A stretch of 64,000 nucleotides of DNA from UMGS1663 sp046964515 (GCA_046964515.1 JBKUYM010000001.1:372001-436000), one strand, 5' to 3'; numbered from the stretch's first letter, positions 36,439 through 45,186 are shown. Made by a program: numbers and translations. Notes: generated by a model from the letters alone, not told the origin.

Positions 36439-37219
36439 AGAAAGAAAAAAATACTTAAAAAAGCAGAAAAAAGAAAAAATAACCATATTTACCACGCAAG
36501 TTGCTATTGTTGTCCTATTCATAGCTTTGTGGGAAATTTTAGCTAATATAGGCGTTATTGACAGTTTCATTATGAGTCAACCCTCTAGAATTTTGAAAAC
36601 TTTTATGAATTTATCCCAAAACGGTTTATTGGAACATATAGGAATTACCTGTTTAGAAACCATCATTGGTTTTTTGTTGGGTACTATTTCAGGAACCATA
36701 ATCGCTATTTTATTATGGTGGTCTAAATTCTTATCGAAAGTAGCAGAACCTTTTCTAGTAGTATTAAATAGCTTACCCAAAATTGCCTTAGGACCAGTCA
36801 TTATCATATGGGTAGGAGCAGGTATGCCAGCCATTATTGTAATGGCACTAGCAATTTCTTTAATTGTAACAATTTTAGAAATATTAAATGGATTTTTAAA
36901 TACCGATAAAGAACTTATCAAAATGGCAGAAACCTTTCATGCCAATCGTCTACAAATTTTAACTAAAATTATTATTCCTGCCAATATAGCAACCTTTTTT
37001 AACTCTTTAAAAGTCAATATAGGACTCTCTTTAGTAGGTGTTATATCAGGAGAATTTTTAGTATCAAAAGCAGGATTAGGTTACTTAATTGTATATGGAG
37101 GGCAAGTATTTCAATTAGACTTAGTAATGACCAGTGTAATCATACTAGCCATAGTAGCAGCACTCATGTATGAAGCCGTAATCATCATCGAAAAATTAAC
37201 ACATTTGGGGACGGGGTAG
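36431..37219 (+). CDS. ABC transporter permease (SsuC/TauC-like)
   Basis: There are 262 residues and six predicted membrane helices. The EAA-type loop is around ILNGFLNTDKELIKMAETFHANRLQIL (residues 155-182), typical of the SsuC family. The last codons (HLGTG) are encoded by a G-rich repeat, TTGGGGACGGGG, that also contains the stop codon, so the C-terminus may have been altered by repeat insertion. A terminator-like hairpin separates it from the binding-protein gene. Confidence 0.9.
   Translation: MSEERKKYLKKQKKEKITIFTTQVAIVVLFIALWEILANIGVIDSFIMSQPSRILKTFMNLSQNGLLEHIGITCLETIIGFLLGTISGTIIAILLWWSKFLSKVAEPFLVVLNSLPKIALGPVIIIWVGAGMPAIIVMALAISLIVTILEILNGFLNTDKELIKMAETFHANRLQILTKIIIPANIATFFNSLKVNIGLSLVGVISGEFLVSKAGLGYLIVYGGQVFQLDLVMTSVIILAIVAALMYEAVIIIEKLTHLGTG
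37204..37219 (+). repeat. GGGGACGGGG element at a stop codon
   Basis: TTTGGGGACGGGGTAG covers the stop codon of the permease gene. It is related to repeats at 29957-30003 and 49370-49382. Confidence 0.5.
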
Positions 37220-37251
37220 TTTTGTTTATTATAAAGAAAATCATAAGTAGA

Positions 37252-37288
37252 AGAAGACCCACTAAAAATAGGCGGTCTTCTATATTTA
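37252..37288 (+). terminator. Hairpin between permease and binding-protein genes
   Basis: AGAAGACC pairs with GGTCTTCT, then TATATTTAT. The T-run is imperfect, so it may attenuate rather than stop transcription. Confidence 0.55.
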
Positions 37289-37364
37289 TGTAACCAAATA
37301 AAAAAAGAAGAATAAAATAGTATAGAAAATAACTTTCTAAAATCAAAAAAAGGGGGAAACTATT

Positions 37365-38381
37365 TTGAGAAAATATGTGATTGCTATTTTAATAGTTATT
37401 TTGTTAATTGCTGGTATAACTACATATGTGTTTACAAGAAATGCATCACAAACAGCAAATTTACAAAAGATTAAACTAAATGAAGTAACTAGATCGGTTT
37501 TTTATGCACCACAATATGTAGCTATTCAAAAAGGATTTATGGAAGAAGAAGGGTTAGAGGTAGAAATAACAACAGGGCAAGGTGCTGATAAAGTTATGAC
37601 AGCTATCTTAGCAGGCCAAAGTGATATAGGTCTTGCAGGACCAGAAGCATCTATTTATGTGTACAATGAGGGAAAAGAAGATTTTACACAAGTTTTTGCA
37701 CAATTAACACAAAAGGATGGTTCTTTCTTAGTTAGTAGAACGCCAACAGACAATTTTAAATGGCAAGACTTAAAAGGAAAAACCATTATTCCAGGTAGAA
37801 AAGGTGGCGTGCCATATATGACATTGGAATATATCTTAAGACAAAATGGATTAAATCCAGAAACTGATTTAATTTTAGACGATAGTATAAAATTTGATTT
37901 AATGGCAGGTGCTTTTAGTGGAGGAACAGCAGACTATGTAACCCTATTTGAACCAACAGCGACTATGACACAAAATGCAGGAAAGGGATATATAGTAGCT
38001 TCTGTAGGAGAAGCATCAGGAGAAATCCCTTATACAGCTTATTTTGCTAAAAAAAGTTATATAGAAAAAAATAGTGAAAATATTCAAAAATTTACAAATG
38101 CCATTTATAAAGGACAAAAATGGGTAGAAGAACATACCACACAAGAAATAGCAGAAGAGATTAAAGACTTTTTCCCAGATACGTCAGTAGAATTATTAGC
38201 AAAAGTATTACAAAGTTATAAAGATATAGATGCTTGGAAAGTAGAACCTACTATGAAAGAAGAATCTTTTGACTTATTACAAACGGTAATGCAACAAGCA
38301 GGAGAATTGAAACAAAAGGCACCTTTTGATAAAATTATAAATAACCATTATGCCCAAACCGCAATAGAAAATTTACGATAA
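37365..38381 (+). CDS. Membrane-anchored substrate-binding protein (SsuA/THI5-like)
   Basis: There are 338 residues from a TTG start behind AGGGGG. One N-terminal hydrophobic segment (about 4-24) precedes a periplasmic-binding fold of the NMT1/SsuA type (RSVFYAPQYVAIQKGFMEEEGLEVE..GQGADKVMTAILAGQSDIGLAGPE). There is no lipobox cysteine, unusual for a Gram-positive binding protein, so it is probably held by an uncleaved or signal-peptidase-I-type segment. Ligands in this family include sulfonates, nitrate, taurine and pyrimidine precursors. It belongs with the two preceding genes despite a 145-bp gap with a hairpin. Confidence 0.87.
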   Translation: MRKYVIAILIVILLIAGITTYVFTRNASQTANLQKIKLNEVTRSVFYAPQYVAIQKGFMEEEGLEVEITTGQGADKVMTAILAGQSDIGLAGPEASIYVYNEGKEDFTQVFAQLTQKDGSFLVSRTPTDNFKWQDLKGKTIIPGRKGGVPYMTLEYILRQNGLNPETDLILDDSIKFDLMAGAFSGGTADYVTLFEPTATMTQNAGKGYIVASVGEASGEIPYTAYFAKKSYIEKNSENIQKFTNAIYKGQKWVEEHTTQEIAEEIKDFFPDTSVELLAKVLQSYKDIDAWKVEPTMKEESFDLLQTVMQQAGELKQKAPFDKIINNHYAQTAIENLR

Positions 38382-38388
38382 AATAGAA

Positions 38389-38428
38389 AATAAAGCAATT
38401 TTGAGAAAAAATAAATTGCTTTATTTTT
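38389..38428 (+). terminator. Intrinsic terminator of the transporter operon
   Basis: AATAAAGCAATTT pairs perfectly with AAATTGCTTTATT and runs into TTTTTAT, which merges with the shared upstream element of the next gene. Confidence 0.88.
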
Positions 38429-38493
38429 ATGAAAACTCATGAATAATGTTTAGAAAGAAATAGAAGAAAACAAAAACAAAAGTAAGTTATAAT
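38428..38493 (+). promoter_or_regulatory. Shared pilin-like promoter module, copy A
   Basis: The element TATGAAAACTCATGAATAAT (38428-38447) starts 60 bp before a TATAAT box (38488-38493); no -35 is seen. The same element-to-box spacing recurs before the other two pilin-like genes (43794 and 56771). Confidence 0.6.
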
Positions 38494-38525
38494 GAACCAT
38501 GAAAATAAACAAAGGAGGAAATAAA

Positions 38526-39206
38526 ATGTACAATAAAGGTATTACAATGATAGTTTTAGTGATTACCATCATCATACTAATTATCTTGGCAGGGGTATCT
38601 TTAAATCTTACAATAGGAGAAAATGGCATCTTTCAGCAGGCAAAACAAGCCAAAGAAAATATGCAGTTGGCAAAAATAGAAGAAGAAGAGCAACTCAATC
38701 GTACTTATGGTGAAATGATAGCACAACTCGGACCAGGGGAAAAAGAAGAACTAGAAAATAAACTAGATTCCATAAAGAAGGAATATGATGATTTCAAAAA
38801 TGAGATAAAAGCTATTCTAATACAAAAAGAAATACCAGTAGGAGAAGAAGCTTCAAATGAAGAAATGATCAATCATTTAAAAGAGTTGTCAGTAGTAAGA
38901 GGGTATGTACAACCATATCTTTATGCCATGAGTTGTGGAGACAATAGGCAATTAAATTTTGAGTTTCAATTTGATGTACAAGGATATACGACCTTATATA
39001 TTGAAAGCTATAGAAATGTGGGGGCATTAACCGTTAATTTTTATGGGATAAAAGAAGATGGAACAAGTACGAAACTAACAACTTCTATTCCTAAAAAAGA
39101 AAATCCACTTCAGGTAGAAGCCTATAAAACAATAAAAATGGAAGGTGTTTGTGCAAGTAATTCTACGTTTTCACAAATTTATGTATATAATGTTACTGTA
39201 AAATAA
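38526..39206 (+). CDS. Prepilin-like surface protein with small C-terminal domain
   Basis: There are 226 residues. The N-terminus MYNKG-ITMIVLVITIIILIILAG resembles a type IV prepilin leader and helix (cleavage expected after Gly5), but the usual Glu at position +5 is replaced by Val. A charged linker with a coiled-coil stretch (about 60-110) leads to a beta-rich C-terminal domain (YVQPYLYAMSCGDNRQLNFEFQF to the end). The ATG follows AAGGAGG; an earlier in-frame ATG at 38499 would add nine residues upstream of that site. It shares its first 50 residues with the genes at 43921 and 56948, while its C-terminus is unrelated to theirs. An adhesive or minor-pilin role is inferred. Confidence 0.75.
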   Translation: MYNKGITMIVLVITIIILIILAGVSLNLTIGENGIFQQAKQAKENMQLAKIEEEEQLNRTYGEMIAQLGPGEKEELENKLDSIKKEYDDFKNEIKAILIQKEIPVGEEASNEEMINHLKELSVVRGYVQPYLYAMSCGDNRQLNFEFQFDVQGYTTLYIESYRNVGALTVNFYGIKEDGTSTKLTTSIPKKENPLQVEAYKTIKMEGVCASNSTFSQIYVYNVTVK

Positions 39207-39219
39207 TAATCAATAGGAT

Positions 39220-39260
39220 AAAAAGATAGAAGTCATAAAAATAAAAACTTCTATCTTTTT
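39220..39260 (+). terminator. Intrinsic terminator
   Basis: AAAAAGATAGAAGT pairs perfectly with ACTTCTATCTTTTT around a 13-nt loop. Confidence 0.9.
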
Positions 39261-39329
39261 ACATATTGTAAAATATATAAAATAAGCATATAATAAAAGT
39301 AATAAAAAAATAGATAGGAGAAATACAAA

Positions 39330-40449
39330 ATGGAACCATCAAAAGTATATTTTACAGATTTTCGAGCAAAACCAGGAATGAACTTATTACAAAAATTAAA
39401 GAGATTAATAAAGCAAGCAGGTATAGAAACCATAGATTTCAACCATAAATTTGTGGCTATTAAAATTCATTTTGGAGAACCAGGAAATTTAGCATATTTA
39501 AGACCAAATTATGCTAAAGTAGTAGCAGATTACGTAAAAGAATTAGGCGGTATTCCTTTTTTAACAGATTGTAATACCCTTTATGTAGGGAGAAGAAAAA
39601 ATGCTGTGGACCATATAGACGCTGCTTACGAAAATGGATTTACACCGTATGCTACAGGGTGTCAAGTCATCATTGCAGATGGATTAAAAGGAACTGATGA
39701 TATAGAAGTTCCTGTATCTGGTGAATATGTGAAAAATGCTAAAATAGGAAGAGCCATTATGGATGCAGATATTATCATTTCCTTAAATCATTTTAAAGGT
39801 CATGAATCTACAGGCTTTGGAGGTGCTCTTAAAAATTTAGGAATGGGATGTGGATCTCGTGCAGGAAAAATGGAAATGCATAGTTCACGGAAAACCGGTA
39901 CCAGATATCCAAAATTGTGTGGGATGTAAGCAATGTATAAAACAATGCGCACATGGTGCTATTTCCTATGATAAAAATGGAAAAGTACAGATAGACCATG
40001 AAAAATGTGTGGGGTGTGGTAGATGCATTGGCGTATGCAATTTTGATGCCATAGAGCCAGGAGATAATCATTCAAACGATATTTTAAATAAGAAAATTGC
40101 AGAATATACCTTAGCAGTTGTAAAGGGAAGACCAAATTTTCATATAAATATCATTACCGATGTATCACCAAATTGTGATTGTCATAGTGAAAATGATAGT
40201 CCAATCGTACCGAATATAGGCATGCTTGCTTCTTTTGACCCAGTCGCTTTAGATATGGCGTGTGCTGATTTGGTTAATAAGCAAACACCATTTGCCAATA
40301 GTCACATAGGGGATATAGAACATGAGAATGGAACGAAACATGCAGATGTTTTTATAAGAAACCATCCAGAGACGAATTGGAAAGTGGGATTAGAACATGC
40401 ACAAAAAATAGGAATTGGCAATGAACAATACGAATTGAAGAAAATTTAA
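39330..40449 (+). pseudogene. DUF362/4Fe-4S ferredoxin protein with single-base frameshift
   Basis: The first 185 codons encode a DUF362 domain (KVYFTDFRA..FVAIKIHFGEPGN..LGMGCGSRAGKMEMHSS). One extra C at 39888 (TCA-C-GG) then throws the frame. Removing it continues as GKPVPDIQNCVGCKQCIKQC and a second cluster motif CVGCGRCIGVC, followed by the conserved end of the family to 40449. So the gene is complete apart from one base and carries two 4Fe-4S sites. Either it is newly inactivated or the base is an error. Intact homologues are iron-sulfur proteins of unclear function in anaerobes. Confidence 0.82.
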
Positions 40450-40566
40450 GAAATAAAGATAACAAAAATGATAATAGTTCTCAATTTGAAAAAATGATGC
40501 TGGAAAGTATTGAAAATAGACGAATTGAAAAAACTCAAAAAAGAATTGGAAAAAGCATGAATGATT

Positions 40567-40610
40567 CTGTAATAATATTGTAACAAAACTGTAATATGAT
40601 TGTAATACAA
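40567..40610 (+). repeat. Four tandem 11-bp repeats, PhoP/PhoB-box-like
   Basis: Four consecutive 11-mers follow the pattern YTGTAAYANNA, starting at 40567, 40578, 40589 and 40600. An 11-bp period of hexamers (TGTAAY plus 5 bp) is how OmpR/PhoB-family regulators bind. The 486-bp gap holding it (40450-40935) has no ORF, and also contains the attenuator, Fur-like site and promoter listed separately. Confidence 0.6.
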
Positions 40611-40742
40611 AAAACAAAGTCAAGAGTGTCAATACTTGCATAAAAAAAATTGCCTAAAAAACATACTAGACAAAAAAGACAAACAAGACAAAACGCTTAT
40701 ATATCAATGAAAAATGGATATATTGACATAACAAAAGGACGT

Positions 40743-40769
40743 TTGACAATTCTATAGAATTCATATAAT
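40743..40769 (+). promoter_or_regulatory. Candidate distal promoter upstream of nrdD
   Basis: A perfect TTGACA is followed by TATAAT after 15 bp, or by TAATAT after 17 bp. The -10 region overlaps the left arm of the terminator hairpin. Confidence 0.5.
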
Positions 40770-40807
40770 ATGTAATCACTTCGAACGGAGTGATTACATA
40801 TTTTTTT
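40768..40807 (+). terminator. Terminator/attenuator in the nrdD leader region
   Basis: ATATGTAATCACT pairs perfectly with AGTGATTACATAT around an 8-nt loop, followed by seven T. It lies about 130 bp before nrdD and would stop any transcript entering from upstream. Confidence 0.8.
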
Positions 40808-40843
40808 ATACAAAAATCGAAGAAAAAAGAAAAATAACAAAAA

Positions 40844-40858
40844 TGAGAATGATTATCA
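40844..40858 (+). promoter_or_regulatory. Fur-box-like operator upstream of nrdD
   Basis: TGAGAATGATTATCA differs by one base from the 7-1-7 Fur box TGATAATNATTATCA. It ends 21 bp before the proximal -35. Confidence 0.55.
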
Positions 40859-40879
40859 AAAAACGTAAAAACATGGATA

Positions 40880-40907
40880 TTACATTCTGCAATGGCAGAG
40901 TTATAAT
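40880..40907 (+). promoter_or_regulatory. Proximal promoter of nrdDG
   Basis: TTACAT and TATAAT with a 16-bp spacer, 28 bp before the nrdD start codon; AGGGGG precedes the ATG. Confidence 0.5.
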
Positions 40908-40935
40908 ATATATAATCATATAGGGGGTAAAAAAT

Positions 40936-43221
40936 ATGCAAGTTATTAAAAGAGATGGAAGGTTAGCCGAATTTAATCCAGAAAGAATCATAAAGGCAGT
41001 TACATTAGCTATGAGCCAAACACCAGGTGGTGTGGATATAGATTTAGCCAATAAAATTGCAGATGGTGTAAAAAAACAGTTAGAAGACAAAAATCAAGTT
41101 TCAGTTTATGAAATTCAAGATTTAGTAGAAAAAAAATTAATGTCATCTTCTAGAAAGGAAGTTGCACAAAGTTATATTACTTATCGTTATAACAGAGATG
41201 TTGCAAGAAAATCAAAGACAAAGGAAATGTTCTTAGAGATAATAGAAACAAAATCAAATGATGTTACTAGAGAAAATGCGAATATGAATGCAGACACACC
41301 AGCAGGAATGATGATGAAATTTGCTTCTGAAACAACGAAACCATTTGTAGATGATTTCTTACTTTCTAATGAAGCAAGGGAAGCTTTCCAAAAAGGCTAT
41401 ATCCATATTCATGATAAAGACTATTATCCAACCAAATCCTTGACTTGTCTACAACATCCATTAGATAAAATTCTAAAAAATGGATTTAAGGCAGGACACG
41501 GTGCTTCTAGACCTGCTAAAAGAATTGAAACTGCTAGTATTTTAGGTTGTATTTCTATGGAAACTGTACAAAATGAAATGCACGGAGGACAAGCTATTCC
41601 CGCTTTTGATTATTATTTAGCACCATATGTAAAAGCTACTTTTGTAGAAGAAATAAAGAAAATAGAAGCATTTTTAGATAAAGACTTATCACATTTATAT
41701 GATTACCAAGTAAAAGATTATATAAAAAAAGATTTAAAAGGATTACAGGGAGATCAAAGAGATATTCAAGCAGCGATTAATAATACGGTAGGTAGAGTAC
41801 ATCAATCTATGGAAGCTTTTATTCATAATATGAATACCATTCATTCCAGAGGAGGAAACCAAGTTGTTTTTAGTTCTGTAAATTACGGAACAGATACTTC
41901 TCCAGAAGGAAGATGTGTTATAAGAGAAATGTTGCTTTCTACAGAAAGAGGTGTAGGAAATAACGAAACACCAATTTTCCCTATTCAAATATGGAAAAAG
42001 AAGAGAGGTGTAAATTATTTACCAGAAGATCCAAACTACGATTTATATAAATTAGCTTGCCGTGTAACAGCAAAAAGATTTTTCCCTAACTTTATTAACT
42101 TAGATGCTACTTTCAATCAACATCCAAAGTGGAACAAAGATGATCCAAACAGATATATGTATGAGTGTGCAACAATGGGATGTAGAACAAGAGTATTTAA
42201 GGATAGACATGGAGAAGATACCTCTATTGGAAGAGGAAATATATCTTTTACCACTATTAATCTACCAAGACTTGCTATTGAGTCTGCTTACGAAGCACAA
42301 GAGCAAACAGGTATTAGCTTTATATTAGGCAGAGGTAGCGAAGAAAATATGACAGTGGCATACAAAAAAGCAGTGAAAAAAATCTTTATGCAAAAATTAG
42401 AAAAATATTGTGATATTACAGCAAGACAGTTATATGATAGATATAAATTTCAAGCAACAGCTATTGCAAAACAATTCCCATTGTTAATGAGTGGATTATG
42501 GGAAGGTAGTGATGAATTAAAACCAACAGATAGCATTGCACCGGTTATCAAACATGGAACATTAGGATTAGGTTTCATTGGACTTGCAGAATGTTTAACC
42601 GTACTTACAGGAAAACATCATGGAGAATCTAATGCTTCTCAAGAATTAGGATTAGAAATTGTAGGACTAATTCATGAGTGCTGTGATAATTATTCAGAAA
42701 GATATGATTTAAATTATTCTGTTTTAGCAACACCGGCAGAGGGCTTATCAGGAAGATTTACAAAAATAGATACCAAAGAATTTGGAACAATCTTAGGTGT
42801 AACAGATAGAGAATATTATACCAATAGTAATCATGTTCCTGTATGGTATAAATGTACAGCAGAACATAAAGCAAAGATTGAAGCACCATATCATGCCTTA
42901 ACAGAAGGTGGCCATATCTTTTACATAGAATTAGATGGTGATGCAACCCATAACCCAGATACAGTAGAAGCCGTTGTAGACTTAATGGACAAGTATAATA
43001 TGGGATATGGTAGTGTTAACCATACAAGGTCAAGATGTATGGATTGTGGATTTGAAAATGCAGATGCAGAATTAAAAGAATGTCCAATGTGTGGAAGTAA
43101 AAATATTGATACGATTCAAAGAATTACTGGTTATTTAGTAGGAACAACAGATAGATGGAATAATGCAAAAAGAGCAGAATTAAGAGATAGAGTAACGCAT
43201 ATTGGAGGAGACGATAGATAA
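40936..43221 (+). CDS. nrdD: Anaerobic (class III) ribonucleoside-triphosphate reductase
   Basis: There are 761 residues. An N-terminal ATP-cone (about 2-92, VIKRDGRLAEFNPERI) senses ATP/dATP. The central barrel follows. The C-terminus has the zinc cysteines CMDC and CPMC (about 703-719) and the glycyl-radical loop RITGYLVGTTDRW (about 728-740). It reduces ribonucleotides to deoxyribonucleotides without oxygen, after radical generation by NrdG, whose gene follows 16 bp later. The leader contains a Fur-like site and an attenuator. No NrdR box was noticed. Confidence 0.96.
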   Translation: MQVIKRDGRLAEFNPERIIKAVTLAMSQTPGGVDIDLANKIADGVKKQLEDKNQVSVYEIQDLVEKKLMSSSRKEVAQSYITYRYNRDVARKSKTKEMFLEIIETKSNDVTRENANMNADTPAGMMMKFASETTKPFVDDFLLSNEAREAFQKGYIHIHDKDYYPTKSLTCLQHPLDKILKNGFKAGHGASRPAKRIETASILGCISMETVQNEMHGGQAIPAFDYYLAPYVKATFVEEIKKIEAFLDKDLSHLYDYQVKDYIKKDLKGLQGDQRDIQAAINNTVGRVHQSMEAFIHNMNTIHSRGGNQVVFSSVNYGTDTSPEGRCVIREMLLSTERGVGNNETPIFPIQIWKKKRGVNYLPEDPNYDLYKLACRVTAKRFFPNFINLDATFNQHPKWNKDDPNRYMYECATMGCRTRVFKDRHGEDTSIGRGNISFTTINLPRLAIESAYEAQEQTGISFILGRGSEENMTVAYKKAVKKIFMQKLEKYCDITARQLYDRYKFQATAIAKQFPLLMSGLWEGSDELKPTDSIAPVIKHGTLGLGFIGLAECLTVLTGKHHGESNASQELGLEIVGLIHECCDNYSERYDLNYSVLATPAEGLSGRFTKIDTKEFGTILGVTDREYYTNSNHVPVWYKCTAEHKAKIEAPYHALTEGGHIFYIELDGDATHNPDTVEAVVDLMDKYNMGYGSVNHTRSRCMDCGFENADAELKECPMCGSKNIDTIQRITGYLVGTTDRWNNAKRAELRDRVTHIGGDDR

Positions 43222-43237
43222 GAGGGGGAGACAATAG

Positions 43238-43741
43238 ATGAAAATGGCAGGATTTTATGATGAAAGTATATCAAATGGACTTGGATGGAGAGCCGTATTA
43301 TTTGTAAGTGGATGTCCACATCATTGCCCAGGATGCCATAATGCACAAGCACAAGATTATAATTATGGTGAAGAATTTGATAAAACCAAAATCATCAATA
43401 AGATTTGTGAAAATTCTATATTAAAAGGTATTACCATTAGTGGAGGAGAGCCACTTTGTGAAGAAAATTTACCAGAAGTAGTAGATTTTATTAAAGAAGT
43501 AAAAAAAGTAAAGCCTAATTTTAATGTATGGTGCTATTCCGGTTACACATTAGAGCAATTAGAAGCTAGAAAGGATAACATCACAAAAGAAGCTTTAAAA
43601 CAAATAGATGTACTAGTAGATGGCAGATTTGTACAAGAAAAGAAAAATCCAACTTTAAAATTTAGAGGCTCAGAAAACCAAAGAATAGTAGATGTACGAA
43701 ATAGTTTAAAGGAACATAAGATAATAGAGATGGCAATATAG
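43238..43741 (+). CDS. nrdG: Anaerobic ribonucleotide reductase activating protein
   Basis: There are 167 residues of a radical-SAM enzyme. The cluster motif is C26-x3-C30-x2-C33 (GCPHHCPGCHN), with ISGGEPL (about 67-73) binding SAM. It uses a 4Fe-4S cluster and SAM to create the glycyl radical on NrdD. The ribosome site GAGGGGGAG is strong. The length is typical. Confidence 0.96.
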   Translation: MKMAGFYDESISNGLGWRAVLFVSGCPHHCPGCHNAQAQDYNYGEEFDKTKIINKICENSILKGITISGGEPLCEENLPEVVDFIKEVKKVKPNFNVWCYSGYTLEQLEARKDNITKEALKQIDVLVDGRFVQEKKNPTLKFRGSENQRIVDVRNSLKEHKIIEMAI

Positions 43742-43762
43742 AGAGTTATAAAAAAGAATAGG

Positions 43763-43793
43763 AGAACATATCTAAAAAAGATATGTTCTTTTC
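43763..43793 (+). terminator. Terminator of nrdDG
   Basis: AGAACATATCT pairs perfectly with AGATATGTTCT around AAAAA, followed by TTTTCT, which runs into the pilin-promoter element. Confidence 0.85.
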
Positions 43794-43858
43794 TATGTAA
43801 AGTTGTGTTTATACAAGTAAAATAAAAAACTAAAAAAGATAAAAGGTATTGTTATAAT
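43794..43858 (+). promoter_or_regulatory. Shared pilin-like promoter module, copy D
   Basis: TATGTAAAGTTGTGTTTATA and the following CAAG (43794-43817) match copy B (56771-56794) at 19 of 24 positions. TATAAT (43853-43858), extended by TG, starts 59 bp after the element start. Confidence 0.55.
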
Positions 43859-43883
43859 AAAAACAAGCATAAAATACAATTCG

Positions 43884-43903
43884 CTCTAGTTAGCAAACTA
43901 GAG
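43884..43903 (+). other. 5'-leader hairpin
   Basis: CTCTAGTT pairs with AACTAGAG around a 4-nt loop, just before the ribosome site AAAAGGAG of the next gene. It could affect translation or message stability. Confidence 0.45.
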
Positions 43904-43920
43904 TAAAAAGGAGACGACTT

Positions 43921-45006
43921 ATGAAAACAGAAAAAGGCATTACCTTAATATCTTTAGTTATTATAATTATAATCTTGACTATTTTAGTAGGGATTGGTTT
44001 AAATGTAACGATAGGAGCAGATGGAATTATTACAAGAGCCAAGCAAGCAAAACAAAATATCATTTTAGCAGGAGAAGCAGAAGCCATGCAATTAAATCAA
44101 CTTTACTATGAATTAGAAACAGGGGGAGAATTAACAGAAGATGAAGAAAGTAGTAAAAAAGACGAAATTATTAGCTTACTGCAAAAGCAAGTAGAAGACT
44201 TACAAAAACAAGTAGCTGTTTTACAGACAGAAAATACCAATTTAAAAAAACAAATACAAGAATTAATGGAACAAATAAACCAGTTACAGCAAGAAATAGT
44301 AAATTTGAAAGCACAAATAGCTAGTAAAGATATAGAAATAGCAGAACTAAAAGAACAAGTAAGTGAAAAAGAATTGAAAATTAAAGAACTACAAAATCAA
44401 TTAAATAGCTTAAATTCTTTATTATCACAGACAAATAGCACAGCTGATAAAATTCTATTTGGCTATAAAGCCTATAGTGAAGGAAAATTATTAACAGGAA
44501 CTATGGTTAATCGAGGAGCGGTAAGTAGTAACTTAAATGCAGGGCAAAGTTATACTATACCAGCAGGTTATCACAATGGTTCTGGAAAAATAATAGCCAA
44601 TAACTTAGCCGATCAGACACAAGCAACTGCCGATGCCTCTCAAATTATACTAGGATATACTGCCTGGGTAAATGGAAATAAATTAACAGGAACCAATAAA
44701 GGATATGAAGAAGGCTATAATGCGGGGAAAAACGAAGGAGAAGCTAGTAGTATAAACAATAGTAAAGTAAGATTGATTTACTATGGACCAAATAATAACT
44801 GGTGTATTGCAGGGATTATGATTCCTAATACAGCTACAAAAGTGTATTGCTCAAATGGGCAGATAACGATATTTAATACTTATGATGACTTAGGACCCTA
44901 TGCAATAGCTACTTTAAGTAATGGAGACAATGTAGTAAACTATAGAGGAAAGATAGCAGGCGTAAGAGTTAATGGACAAAATAATGCATTATTATGGTTT
45001 GAATAA
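43921..45006 (+). CDS. Prepilin-like protein with coiled coil and tail-fibre-like repeats
   Basis: There are 361 residues. The prepilin-like start MKTEKG-ITLISLVIIIIILTILVG lacks the usual Glu5. A long coiled coil (about 80-180, with heptads such as LQKQVEDLQKQVAVLQ) acts as a stalk. Then two related blocks (KILFGYKAYSEGKLLTGTM with GQSYTIPAGYHNGSG, and QIILGYTAWVNGNKLTGT) resemble repeats found in phage tail-fibre and baseplate proteins of Firmicutes. A last beta domain (about 270-361) ends in LLWFE. The build suggests an extended surface adhesin. It shares its N-terminus and promoter module with the genes at 38526 and 56948. Confidence 0.75.
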   Translation: MKTEKGITLISLVIIIIILTILVGIGLNVTIGADGIITRAKQAKQNIILAGEAEAMQLNQLYYELETGGELTEDEESSKKDEIISLLQKQVEDLQKQVAVLQTENTNLKKQIQELMEQINQLQQEIVNLKAQIASKDIEIAELKEQVSEKELKIKELQNQLNSLNSLLSQTNSTADKILFGYKAYSEGKLLTGTMVNRGAVSSNLNAGQSYTIPAGYHNGSGKIIANNLADQTQATADASQIILGYTAWVNGNKLTGTNKGYEEGYNAGKNEGEASSINNSKVRLIYYGPNNNWCIAGIMIPNTATKVYCSNGQITIFNTYDDLGPYAIATLSNGDNVVNYRGKIAGVRVNGQNNALLWFE

Positions 45007-45186
45007 TCAAAAAATAGTTGGCTACAAAAATGAAAATATATTTTGCTTAGTCAGGAAAAGACATTGTATTTTACTACCTTTTATGATAAAATAAAAACAA
45101 TTCTGTGAAAAGAAAGAATAAAAAACAAGATAAAATAAAAAATATATCACAAAATGCAAAAAACTTTTTTAATTCTCGTCGTAAAA

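Noticed and set aside
40390..41090. Overlapping minus-strand Phe/Tyr-rich frames in the nrdD leader
   Set aside because: Low-complexity composition with no ribosome site, and they overlap the regulatory region and the start of nrdD.
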